Of a stretch of DNA of 55,191 nucleotides, positions 26,503 through 34,855 are shown one piece after another; the stretch's first letter is position 1, and the number at the start of each line of letters is the position of its first letter. The notes under the pieces are model-generated. The model saw only the letters and a list, made by a program, of their open reading frames with translations, was not told the DNA's origin and did not search any database. The stretch is taken from positions 5,799-60,989 of the forward strand of contig JARGPD010000006.1 in the NCBI GenBank assembly GCA_029212845.1. The letters are read 5' to 3'. The DNA is from Planctomycetota bacterium (GTDB lineage Bacteria; Planctomycetota; UBA1135; GCA-002686595). The position numbers were made by a program, and so were the translations under genes.

Positions 26503-27051
26503 TCAGGGGTGGCGCGAGCCAGGCAAGGGCAGAGGATATCCGGCGCCCTTGGCCAGAGCTTCGAGGATCCTCCTGTTGTTGGGGAAGCCGAGGTCGGCCG
26601 GGAGGCCGTCCAGGGGGAAGTAGCGCGCCTCCAGGGCGTCGTCGGCGCCTCGGGGGATGGCGGTCGGGTCGTCGGGCCGGCAGAGGAACACGGCGACGTT
26701 GGCGGGCTTGCGCGGGTCGTCCGGCACGTGCAAGACGTCCAGCAGGCCCACCGGGGTCACCGCCAGGCCGGTCTCCTCGCGGGTCTCGCGTATGGCCGTC
26801 TCGGCGGGCGCTTCGTCGATCTCCTGGTAGCCCGCCGGCAGGGCCCAGCGGTCTTGGAAGGGCTGGATCGCGCGGCGCACCAAGAGGACCTCGCGGTCGT
26901 CGTTCAGGACCACCGCCGCGGCGGCGCCGGCGGGTCCGTGGAACAGGACGAAGCGGCAGGCCGTGCAGGCCTTGCGAGCGCGGCCACGGAGCGTGCGTTC
27001 GGCGAGCGGCGCGCCGCAGAGCGGACAGAAGCTGGCTTGGACTTGCCACAT
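26503..27051 (-). CDS. NUDIX hydrolase with N-terminal zinc ribbon
   Basis: A 182-aa protein. An N-terminal zinc ribbon (CPLCGAPL...CTACR) precedes a Nudix domain with a complete box beginning at GYQEIDEAPAETAIRE and ending REETGL (GX5EX7REUXEEXGU). This layout resembles the NudC/NADH-pyrophosphatase-type and related Nudix enzymes, which hydrolyse nucleoside diphosphates linked to another group. The substrate is not determinable. It is first gene of the purM operon, divergent from dxr by about 94 bases. Confidence 0.87.
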   Translation of the reverse strand: MWQVQASFCPLCGAPLAERTLRGRARKACTACRFVLFHGPAGAAAAVVLNDDREVLLVRRAIQPFQDRWALPAGYQEIDEAPAETAIRETREETGLAVTPVGLLDVLHVPDDPRKPANVAVFLCRPDDPTAIPRGADDALEARYFPLDGLPADLGFPNNRRILEALAKGAGYPLPLPGSRHP

Positions 27052-27145
27052 GGATCTGGTGGGTCGGGTCGAGGTTCAACCCTGCAGCGATGGCACCCGC
27101 GCCTCGCGATCCACTAAGCTACCAGCCAAGGGCCAGCCCCACCCC

Positions 27146-28312
27146 ATGCGTTCCCTCATCATCCTCGGCTCCACAGGCTCCATCGGGCGTCAGTGCTTCG
27201 ACATCCTGCGCGAGTTCCCGGGCCGCTACCAGGTCACCGGGATCGCCGCGGGCTCGTCGATCGAAGCCCTCGCCGCGGACGCCATCGAATTCGACGTGCC
27301 CTGCGTGGCCCTCGCGGACGCCTCGCTCGAGGCCGACCTGCGCGCCCTCCTGCCCGAAGGGGTCGAGGTCCTCGCCGGGCCCGACGCCGCCGAGCGCCTG
27401 TGCGGCGAGGTCGACTTCGACGTCGCGCTCAATGGCATCGTGGGAGCGGCTGGGCTGCGCCCCTCGGTGGCCGTGCTCGAGCTCGGACGCATCCTGGCCC
27501 TCGCGAACAAGGAGTCGCTGGTGCTCGCCGGCAAGCTGCTGATGGACCTGGCCGAGAAGCGTGGTGCGGACTTGCTGCCGGTCGACAGTGAGCACAACGC
27601 GCTGCTCCAGTGCCTCGGCGCGGACAACATCACCGACGTGCGCCACGTCTACCTGACCGCGAGCGGCGGCGCCCTGCGCGACCTGTCCCTGGAGGAGCTC
27701 GCGGCGGTCACGCCCGAGCAAGCCCTCGCCCACCCGAACTGGGACATGGGGCCGCGCATCACGGTCGGCTCGGCGACCCTGATGAACAAGGCGCTCGAGG
27801 TGATCGAGGCCGCGCACCTGTGGCACCTCGGCGCCGACCGGATCAAGGTGCTCGTGCACCGCCAGTCGATCGTCCACGGCATGGTCGAGTTCATCGACGG
27901 CTCGATGCTGGCCGAGCTCGGCCCGCCCGACATGCGCCTGCCGATCCACCACGCCCTCTCCTGGCCCGAGCGCCAGGCCACGAACCTACCCGGATTCGAT
28001 CCGCTGCTGTTCGCCAACCTGACCTTCGAGGAGCCCGACCTCGAGCGCTTTCCCGCGCTCGGCCTCGGCTACCGCTGCGTGCGCGAGGGCGGCAACGCCG
28101 GTGCCGTACTCAACGCCGCCGACGAGGTCGCCGTGGCAGCCTTCCTCGCGGGCGAGCTGCCTTTCGACCGCATCGTCCCGCTCGTCACCGCCGTGCTCGA
28201 CCGCCGGCGCGAGTGGCCCGAGTCCACCATTGAAGACCTGCTGGCCGCTGACGCGGCCGCACGCATCGCGACCGCCGAGCTGGTCGCTGCCGCCAGCGCG
28301 GCCAAGAGCTGA
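27146..28312 (+). CDS. dxr: 1-deoxy-D-xylulose 5-phosphate reductoisomerase
   Basis: A 388-aa MEP-pathway enzyme making 2-C-methyl-D-erythritol 4-phosphate. The ATG at 27146 leads straight into the NADPH fold (ILGSTGSIGRQCFDILR). Further signatures are LALANKESLVLAGKL, LLPVDSEHNALLQCL (metal and substrate site), LTASGGALRDL, NWDMGPRITVGSATLMNKALEVIEA and QSIVHGMVEF. It is followed after 6 bases by the RseP-type protease, a common bacterial order (dxr-rseP), so they form an operon. Confidence 0.96.
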   Translation: MRSLIILGSTGSIGRQCFDILREFPGRYQVTGIAAGSSIEALAADAIEFDVPCVALADASLEADLRALLPEGVEVLAGPDAAERLCGEVDFDVALNGIVGAAGLRPSVAVLELGRILALANKESLVLAGKLLMDLAEKRGADLLPVDSEHNALLQCLGADNITDVRHVYLTASGGALRDLSLEELAAVTPEQALAHPNWDMGPRITVGSATLMNKALEVIEAAHLWHLGADRIKVLVHRQSIVHGMVEFIDGSMLAELGPPDMRLPIHHALSWPERQATNLPGFDPLLFANLTFEEPDLERFPALGLGYRCVREGGNAGAVLNAADEVAVAAFLAGELPFDRIVPLVTAVLDRRREWPESTIEDLLAADAAARIATAELVAAASAAKS

Positions 28313-28318
28313 TCCTCC

Positions 28319-30163
28319 ATGTTCCACATCCTCCTGGCCGTCCTTGGGATCGGCCTCGTCATCTTCGTCCACGAGCTCGGGCACTTCCTCGCAGCACGCC
28401 TCTGTGGCGTGCGGGTCGAGACCTTCAGCATCGGCATGGGGCCGAAGATGCTGGGCTGGACGCGCGGTGACACGACGTACCAGATCGCGGTGCTGCCACT
28501 CGGCGGCTACGTCAAGATGGCCGGCGACGAGCTCGTCGATCCCACGGACCCGAACGCCCCGGCGCGCGAGGCGCGCTCGGACGAGCTGCACTCGAAGAGC
28601 GTCGGCCAGCGCTTCTTGATCTTCTCGGGCGGCGTGATCATGAACGTGGTCTTCGGGCTCGTGGTCTTCCCGATCGTCTTCCTGGTCGGCGTGCCCTTCA
28701 CCGCGCCGGTGATCGGCGCCCCCGACGTGGGCTCGGTGGCCTGGCACGCAGGCCTCGAGGCGGGCACCGAGATCGTCGCGGTCAACGACATCGAGGTGCA
28801 CTGGTTCGACAACATCCCCACCGCGATCGCCCTGGCCGAGCGCGGTGGGCTCGACCTCACGGTTCGCGCGCCCGGCGCGTCGGAGACCTCCGTGGTGCGC
28901 GTCGTGCCCCAGACCGACGAAGCGATCGGGGTGCCCATGATCGGGATCCGGCCGGACTTCGAGCCGGGCATGCCGATCGTCCTGACGCCGGGCAGCCCGG
29001 CTGCGGAGGCCGGGGTGCTCGACGGCGACCACCTGCTCGCCGTGCGCGACGGCCTCCCGGGGCTGAACCCGCTCGTGAACATCCTCTACCAGCAGGACCG
29101 CGGGCGCGACATCGAGCTGCAGGTCGCGACCCCCGGTGAGGCGCCGCGCTGGGTGAAGATCGCCGCCCCCATGGTGGCCACCGAAGAAGCGGCCTTCGGC
29201 TTCAACGCCCTGCTGCGCGTCGTCTCGGACCTGCGCACGGACTCGCCCGTGGCTTCCTTCGGCCTGCGCAAGGGCGACCGGCTGGTCAGCCTCGGCGGGC
29301 ACCCGATCGCGCGCTCCTTCGACCTGCGCGAGGCGCTCTTCCAGGCCCTGGGCACCCCGGCCGTGCTGGTGGTCGAGCGCGGCGGCGCGCTCGTGCAGCT
29401 GGAGCTCGGCAGCTTCGACGAGGCGCGCATCGCGAGCTTCTGCAACGACGTGGCGATCCGGGCGGACACCGACTCGGCCGAGCTGTTCGTCTACGAAGGC
29501 GGCCCAGCATGGGCTGCGGGTCTGCGCACGGGCGACCGCATCTCGCGCATCGACGGCGCTCCGGTCGAGTCCTACGAGGACATCGCCGCCGCCGGCCGCG
29601 CCGGCAGCGAGGACAAGCGCGCGCTCGTGTTCTCGGTGCTGCGCCAGGAGGTCACGGGCGGCCCCTTGGTCTCGCTCGACCTGCGGGTCACCCCGGCCGT
29701 GCTCGAACTGCCCGGGGAGCTCGGCATCAACTTCCGCCCCCACGGGATGATCTACCGCGCCGAGGGTCCGCTGCACGCGCTCCAGATCGGCACCGAGAGC
29801 ACCTGGCGCTTCCTGGCCGACGCGTGGGTCTTCCTGAAGCGCATCGTCAGCCAGGACGTGTCGGCGAAGAACGCCGGAGGCATCATCACCATCGGGATGG
29901 TCTCGAGCCACTGGGCGTCGGAGGGCTTGGCCAAGCTGTTCTTCTTCCTGTGCATCCTGAGCATGAACCTGGCCTTCCTGAACATCCTGCCGGTACCCCT
30001 CCTGGACGGTGGGCACCTGTTCTTCTTGCTGGTCGAGAAGCTCAAGGGGTCGCCGGTCTCGATCCGCATCCAGGTCATGAGCCAGGCGATCGGCCTGGTG
30101 ATGCTCCTGACGCTGATGATCTACGTCACCTACAACGACGTGGTCCGGTGGTTCTTTCCCTGA
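28319..30163 (+). CDS. rseP: RseP-type site-2 protease with multiple PDZ-like domains
   Basis: A 614-aa membrane metalloprotease. The zinc motif HELGH sits in the first membrane segment (VIFVHELGHFLAARL); the conserved GGYVKM and the late LPVPLLDGGHLFF supply the remaining active-site region. Between them lie roughly four PDZ-like segments (around residues 135-190, 215-265, 300-350 and 385-440; e.g. GSPAAEAGVLDGDHLLAV and SFGLRKGDRLVSLGGHP). Most RseP proteins have two and are nearer 450 aa. Family role: intramembrane cleavage of anti-sigma factors or signal-peptide remnants. The expanded periplasmic part may sense additional ligands, which is inference. Confidence 0.92.
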   Translation: MFHILLAVLGIGLVIFVHELGHFLAARLCGVRVETFSIGMGPKMLGWTRGDTTYQIAVLPLGGYVKMAGDELVDPTDPNAPAREARSDELHSKSVGQRFLIFSGGVIMNVVFGLVVFPIVFLVGVPFTAPVIGAPDVGSVAWHAGLEAGTEIVAVNDIEVHWFDNIPTAIALAERGGLDLTVRAPGASETSVVRVVPQTDEAIGVPMIGIRPDFEPGMPIVLTPGSPAAEAGVLDGDHLLAVRDGLPGLNPLVNILYQQDRGRDIELQVATPGEAPRWVKIAAPMVATEEAAFGFNALLRVVSDLRTDSPVASFGLRKGDRLVSLGGHPIARSFDLREALFQALGTPAVLVVERGGALVQLELGSFDEARIASFCNDVAIRADTDSAELFVYEGGPAWAAGLRTGDRISRIDGAPVESYEDIAAAGRAGSEDKRALVFSVLRQEVTGGPLVSLDLRVTPAVLELPGELGINFRPHGMIYRAEGPLHALQIGTESTWRFLADAWVFLKRIVSQDVSAKNAGGIITIGMVSSHWASEGLAKLFFFLCILSMNLAFLNILPVPLLDGGHLFFLLVEKLKGSPVSIRIQVMSQAIGLVMLLTLMIYVTYNDVVRWFFP

Positions 30164-31125
30164 GCCCCCGCAGCCTGGCTTGGGGTCGGCTCCTGCGCGT
30201 CTCGCTCTTCGCGACGGCGGCCGCTGACCCCGTCGTCGGCGCGCTCTTGGCCAAGGCTGCGCTCGGGCTGGAGCTCGGGCCGCGGCTGCTGCTGGCGCCC
30301 CTCGCGAGCCTGTGCGTCTACCACGGGGCCATGGCCCTGAACGATGTCGCCGACCTCGAGGCCGACCGCTGCGCTGGCCGTGCGAGGCCGCTCGTCGAAG
30401 GCAGCATCTCGCGGCTCGCTGCGGTGGTCGCGGTCGTTATGCTCTTGGCCAGCGGTCTCGGGCTGGCTTGGCTGGCCGGCGGCCTGGGTGGGCTCGCCTG
30501 GCTGGGCGCCGCTGCGGCGATCGCCGTGGTCTACGACCTCTTCGGCCGGGGCGGGGTGGTCGGTCCCCTGCTGCTGGCCGCGGCGCGAGCTGCGAACGTG
30601 GGCTTCGGTGCGGCGTGCGTGGGTTGGTCCTTGGACTCCGGCTCGCACCTGCCGCTCTTGGCGGCGCTGCTGTATGGAAGCTACGTGCTGGTCGTCAGCA
30701 GGCTGGGGCGGATGGAGGATGGCGAGGACGAGCGCGAGCTCGGCCGCCGCCCTTCGGTGCTGCTGCTGCAGCTGGGCGTGCTGCTGGTGCTCGGGCCGGC
30801 GGTCATCGGTGCCAGCGCATGGCTGCAGGCGCCCGGTGGGTGGCCCACGGGCGCGGCGCTCGGGGCGGGTCTCCTGGGCCTGGCCTTCGGGCTGGACCAG
30901 CTGCGCCGGTCAGCCCCCCCACTCTTCCGCGCGGCCCAGCGGGGCGACTGGACCCCGGCCAAGGTCGAGGGCGTGATGGGGCTCTGCCTCTCCAGGCTGC
31001 TGCCCTTCGGCGTGATCGCGGCGCTGCTCGCGCGGGCCAGCTTCACCACGCTCCTTGCTTGCCTGGTCCTTTTCGGGCTCGGTCTTGCGGGGCGGCGGCT
31101 GATGGCGACCTTCCCGCCGAGCTAG
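30148..31125 (+). CDS. UbiA-family prenyltransferase (EboC-like)
   Basis: A ~325-aa membrane protein with about eight hydrophobic segments. The track start at 29509 is a shadow of rseP; the best start is the GTG at 30148, overlapping the rseP 3' end by 16 bases. The first prenyl-diphosphate motif is clear: LNDVADLEADRCAGRARPL (NDxxDxxxD then RP). The second region (ANVGFGAACVG, YVLVVSRLGRMED) resembles the EboC-like subgroup of UbiA proteins more than quinone-pathway UbiA; that placement is tentative. The substrate is unknown. It sits beside dxr, an isoprenoid-precursor gene. Confidence 0.8.
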   Translation: MVLSLSPRSLAWGRLLRVSLFATAAADPVVGALLAKAALGLELGPRLLLAPLASLCVYHGAMALNDVADLEADRCAGRARPLVEGSISRLAAVVAVVMLLASGLGLAWLAGGLGGLAWLGAAAAIAVVYDLFGRGGVVGPLLLAAARAANVGFGAACVGWSLDSGSHLPLLAALLYGSYVLVVSRLGRMEDGEDERELGRRPSVLLLQLGVLLVLGPAVIGASAWLQAPGGWPTGAALGAGLLGLAFGLDQLRRSAPPLFRAAQRGDWTPAKVEGVMGLCLSRLLPFGVIAALLARASFTTLLACLVLFGLGLAGRRLMATFPPS

Positions 31126-31138
31126 CCCGAGCTTCGCA

Positions 31139-31166
31139 CGCCAGGCGGACCTGGCACGCCCTGGCG
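31139..31166. terminator. Possible terminator between convergent genes
   Basis: CGCCAGG and CCTGGCG can pair over 7 bp, or nested CCAGG CGGA CCTGG can form, in the 149-base gap between the UbiA-like and nucleotidyltransferase genes. No U-tract; nothing else is seen in the gap. Confidence 0.3.
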
Positions 31167-31274
31167 ATTGGTCGGGCCAGCTCGCTCGCTTTGGCGGCCA
31201 TGGAAGGCCTTGGGTTGCGGGCGGCACCATCGGGCGAAGGTGGCCGCTGGTAGGGTGCGCGACCTCGGCTCCGG

Positions 31275-32588
31275 CTAGCGCTGCTCGGCCAGCCAGGCCA
31301 GGGCGACCTCGCGGCGCCGCAGCACGGCCTGCAGCTGCAACTCCTGGGCTTCGGCCAGAAGCTCGCCCCAGCGGCGACCCCGGGGGATGCCGCTGGCCTC
31401 CAGGTCGGCGGAGCTCAGCAGGGGCTCGGGCTCGAGGGCACCTGCCGGGAGCTCGGCCCCGAACTCGGCCAGCTCGCGGCCGTTGCGCCCGAGGTGTCCG
31501 CCCTCGTGGTCCTGCTCGGCGCGGCGGTGGTCGCCCCAGGCTGCCGTGAGGTCCCGGGCGCGCGGCCAGCCGGGTGCCCCCAGGATCCGGAGGCGCGCCG
31601 AGCGGTCGGGGCCGCGTTCGACCTCGCTCTCCTCGAGCAGGGCGAGGTCCTCGATGGCATCGCAGAGGTCCCAGCACTCGAGCACGTCCCGGCGCAGCTC
31701 GCGCGAGGGCTTGAGGCCGTCGAGCAGGGCGATGCTGGAGTCGCGGCCGCCGTCCAAGGGGTCGAGCAAGAGCGCCAAGGAAGCGGCTAGGTCGCTGGTC
31801 TCGAGCCACTCGAGGGCCTCGACGCGGCGCTCCATGGCCTGGTGCTCGTCGTGGCCCGTGCCGTGCAGGTCCGCGATCCCTGGGAGGGCTGCCTGGAGGA
31901 TGCCGGTGTTGGCCATCAGCGAGACGGCGACGTGGGCGTTGCGGCGGGTCAGGATCTTGCCGAGCTCGGCGAGGATGCGCTCGGGGCTGACCCGGGCGAG
32001 CCCCGGGGCCGAAGCGCGCGCTGCCTCCAGGGTCTCGGGCTCGACCTCTAGGTCGAAGCGCGCGTGGAAGCGGGCCAGTCGCAGCAGCCTCAGGGAGTCC
32101 TCGTCGAAGCGCTCGCGGGCGTCGCCCACCGTGCGCAGGACGCCCGCCTCGAGGTCGGCGAGGCCACCGGTCGGATCGAGCAGCTCCTCGGTGAGCGGGT
32201 CGAGGAACAGGGCGTTGCAGGTGAAGTCGCGGCGCTCGGCGTCCTGTTCAGGGGTCTCGCTGTAGGAGACCTCGTCGGGACGGCGCCCGTCGCTGTAGCC
32301 CCGCTCGGCCCGGAAGGTGGTCACCTCGACCGAGACGCCTTCGTGCAGCACGATCATGGTCCCGAAGGCCTTGCCCACCGGGATGGTCGACTCGAAGAGC
32401 TGCTCCAGGTCCCCGGGCGGCAGGGCCGAGGCCATGTCGATGTCCTCGACGCGGCTGCCGAGGCACAGGTCACGCACGGCGCCGCCGACGATCCAGGCGC
32501 GCGCGCCGCGTTCGGCGATGCGCGTGGCGATCGCACGTGCGGCTTCGGCGAGCGGGCGCGAGAGGTGGCGTGTGTTGGGCGTGGCCAT
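31275..32588 (-). CDS. tRNA nucleotidyltransferase/poly(A) polymerase family protein
   Basis: A 437-aa class II nucleotidyltransferase. The ATG at 32588 is followed closely by the catalytic GGAVRDLCLGSRVEDIDMA (the two carboxylates of the DxD are in EDIDMA). Further class-II features are the ERRDFTCNALFLDP region, a GDARERFDEDSLRLLRLARF stretch for the head/neck, and a helical C-terminus. Members add CCA to tRNA or poly(A) tails to RNA; which applies cannot be decided from motifs. The tRNA-Leu here already encodes CCA, which is compatible with either. A longer upstream start is rejected because it lacks coding character. Confidence 0.88.
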   Translation of the reverse strand: MATPNTRHLSRPLAEAARAIATRIAERGARAWIVGGAVRDLCLGSRVEDIDMASALPPGDLEQLFESTIPVGKAFGTMIVLHEGVSVEVTTFRAERGYSDGRRPDEVSYSETPEQDAERRDFTCNALFLDPLTEELLDPTGGLADLEAGVLRTVGDARERFDEDSLRLLRLARFHARFDLEVEPETLEAARASAPGLARVSPERILAELGKILTRRNAHVAVSLMANTGILQAALPGIADLHGTGHDEHQAMERRVEALEWLETSDLAASLALLLDPLDGGRDSSIALLDGLKPSRELRRDVLECWDLCDAIEDLALLEESEVERGPDRSARLRILGAPGWPRARDLTAAWGDHRRAEQDHEGGHLGRNGRELAEFGAELPAGALEPEPLLSSADLEASGIPRGRRWGELLAEAQELQLQAVLRRREVALAWLAEQR

Positions 32589-32772
32589 GGCACAACGTAT
32601 AGCCTTCCCATGGCGTGTGGCGTGCGTGCGTCGCACGGCTTTTTGATTGGAGTTCTCTGGCGCGGGTCCGCAGAATCCGAGGGTGGAGCACGAAGCGAGA
32701 AGCAAGGGACGTGGCCTCGGGGCCGAGGGGCGGACTCCGCTCGCCGAGCGGCCCATCGCCGGGGTCTCGACC

Positions 32773-33219
32773 ATGGGCTGGGCGACGATCATCGCGGTCA
32801 TCTCGGTGGTCTTCGTGGTCACCTTCTCGAACCTGCGCGGCATGGCGCTGCGCGAGAACGAGTCCCACGCCGAGGCGCTGCTGCGCGCCCTCGGCGAGGT
32901 GCTCAGCTCCGAGGTGTTGGCCGCCGAGGCAGCGCCGAGCCTGCGCGAGTGGACCGACGAGCGCACCGAGCTGCGCGGCGAGCTGACCGATGCGCGCTGG
33001 CTCGAGGGCGACGTCCTCTTACGCCACGGCTACCTGGTCGAGTGGCGCTTCGGCAGCGCGGGCCCGGTGCTGGTGGCCTGGCCCACCGAGCGCGGCCTGT
33101 CGGGCAACCGCGCCTTCACCTGGAGCCCGGACGACGGCCTCGAGGTGCGCGCCAACGAGGACGAGGCCTGGAGCGGCCTCGACCAGCGCCCGGGCGCGAG
33201 CCTCTCCGCTGCTCAGTAG
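32773..33219 (+). CDS. Pilin-like membrane-anchored protein
   Basis: A 148-aa protein; the ATG at 32773 is chosen because the upstream TTG extension looks non-coding. It has one N-terminal membrane helix (MGWATIIAVISVVFVVTFSNL) followed by RENESHAEALLRAL. That helix-then-NExxA/LR pattern resembles type IV pilin or pseudopilin N-terminal helices (NEASAIxxLR), but there is no prepilin peptidase motif (GFTLIE). The remaining ~100 residues are short beta-strands (WRFGSAGPVLVAWPTERGLSG). A divergent pseudopilin is possible; otherwise it is an anchored protein of unknown role. Its stop overlaps the stop of the convergent HEAT lipoprotein. Confidence 0.65.
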   Translation: MGWATIIAVISVVFVVTFSNLRGMALRENESHAEALLRALGEVLSSEVLAAEAAPSLREWTDERTELRGELTDARWLEGDVLLRHGYLVEWRFGSAGPVLVAWPTERGLSGNRAFTWSPDDGLEVRANEDEAWSGLDQRPGASLSAAQ

Positions 33220-34844
33220 GCGGCCCAGAGCAGGCACTGCATGGCGGCTCGGACGTCGCCTTGCTGGACGCGCAGCGTCACGCGCTTGAGCACCGGCGCC
33301 ACCTCGCTGGTCGGGCCCATGCGCACCAAGCGATCCGCCGCGAAGAGGACCTCCTCCGGCACCGCATCGGACTGAACGAAGTCCATCAGGAAGGCGCGCC
33401 CGAGCTCGTCGCGCTGGGACGAGACGGCCCAGATCAGATCGAGCCGCCGGGCGGGGTCGGCCTCTTCGGCCAGCTCGTCGATCAGGTACCGGCGCCCCTC
33501 CGTGCCGGCGTTGCTGGCCTGGAGCATGCACCACCAGTGGGCGCGCTGGCGCAGGATCGACTCCTCTTCGGTGAGCCCGACCTGGCGCAGGTAGGCGGCC
33601 GCGTCGGCCGAGCGCAAGCGCCCCATGATCTGCTGAAGGGCCTGGCGCTTCTCGGCGGGCAGGTGGTTCTGGGCGCGGTCGAGCTCGATCGCGCGCTCGA
33701 GCAGGCGCTCGAGGAAGGGGTCGCCGGCCTCGACGCTGGTGGGCAGGATCGCGGCCAGCTCCTGCAGCGCTTCGCGGCCCTCGGCGAGCATCTCGATGCA
33801 GCGATCCTGGGCGACGGGGTCGTCGCCCTCGAGCAGGGCCCCGAAGACGATCAGGCGCACGGCGCTGACGGGATCGTCGAGGGCCTGGCGCAGCTTGGGC
33901 ACGACCCAGTCGGGCCTCGGGTCGAGCTTGGCGAGCTCCTCGAGTAGGGCCCCGCGGATGGTCGGGTCCGGGTCCGTGGTGGCCATGTCGGCCAGCTCGA
34001 CACCGCGGCCCACGCCGACCATCGCCGAGACCGCCGCGAGGCGCGCGGAGGGGTTCGGACCTTCGAGGTGGGCTTGGAGGAACGCCTTGGGTCCGGGTTG
34101 CTCGAGGACGAGCGCGCCGGCGGCCAGGATCAGGCCGACCTGCAGGTCGACCTTGTCGTACATGGCCAAGCAGCGCTGGGCGATGGGCGTGGTGTCCTTG
34201 GTCAGGATGCGCGCAGCGACGAAGGGCCAGAGGCCCTCGAAGCGGCGCTCCTCGATCCAGTCGAGGACCTCCGAGCGGGCGCGCTCGGGGTCGGCCAGGA
34301 ACATCGCCGTGGCGGCCGACTTGCGCAGGGCCTCGGGCTCGACCGGGATGTGGAAGAGCAAGCGCTCGAAGTCCTGGGGACGGGCGGCGCCGGTGGCCAG
34401 GGCGCGCAGGGCAGCGCCGCGGATGATGTCCCGCGGGTGGTCCAGGCACTTGATGATCGTGTCGTGGGCGAGCGGGTCGTCGATGCGCCCGAGCACCTCG
34501 ATCGAGTTCTGGATGTGGGCGCCGCCGAACTGCCCGTCGAAGTTGCGGTTCAAGAGCCGCGCGACCTCGGGCACGGCGACCGGGCCGAGCTGGCTGAGCT
34601 CCTCCTTGGCGCGCCGCAGGGCCTCGGTGCTGCCATGCTGCAGCTTGTCGAGCAGGATGCCGAGGGGATCGCCGGTGTCCCGGTCGTAGTAGCCGCCCTG
34701 GGAGCAGGGCTCGAGCAGGGTCTGGAGGCGCGGGTCCTCGGTCACCGCGGCCGGGACCTCGGGCTGGGGCTCGGTCTCGGAGCCGCAGGCGCCCAGCAGC
34801 AGCGACAGGCCCAAGGTGGGAGCTGCCAGGTGTCGGAAGTTCAT
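33213..34844 (-). CDS. HEAT-repeat lipoprotein
   Basis: A 543-aa predicted lipoprotein (signal ending LLGAC at about residue 20). After a short acidic linker the protein is helical with HEAT-like repeats, for example ALRRAKEELSQLGPVAVPEVARLL, DIIRGAALRALATG and SARLAAVSAMVGVG. It differs from the three HEAT paralogues at 15-21 kb by lacking their N- and C-terminal signatures. Its ATG lies 11 bases downstream of the tolC-like stop, so the two are probably co-translated and may work together at the outer membrane (inference). Confidence 0.82.
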   Translation of the reverse strand: MNFRHLAAPTLGLSLLLGACGSETEPQPEVPAAVTEDPRLQTLLEPCSQGGYYDRDTGDPLGILLDKLQHGSTEALRRAKEELSQLGPVAVPEVARLLNRNFDGQFGGAHIQNSIEVLGRIDDPLAHDTIIKCLDHPRDIIRGAALRALATGAARPQDFERLLFHIPVEPEALRKSAATAMFLADPERARSEVLDWIEERRFEGLWPFVAARILTKDTTPIAQRCLAMYDKVDLQVGLILAAGALVLEQPGPKAFLQAHLEGPNPSARLAAVSAMVGVGRGVELADMATTDPDPTIRGALLEELAKLDPRPDWVVPKLRQALDDPVSAVRLIVFGALLEGDDPVAQDRCIEMLAEGREALQELAAILPTSVEAGDPFLERLLERAIELDRAQNHLPAEKRQALQQIMGRLRSADAAAYLRQVGLTEEESILRQRAHWWCMLQASNAGTEGRRYLIDELAEEADPARRLDLIWAVSSQRDELGRAFLMDFVQSDAVPEEVLFAADRLVRMGPTSEVAPVLKRVTLRVQQGDVRAAMQCLLWAAY

Positions 34845-34855
34845 GGGAGTGGTCG

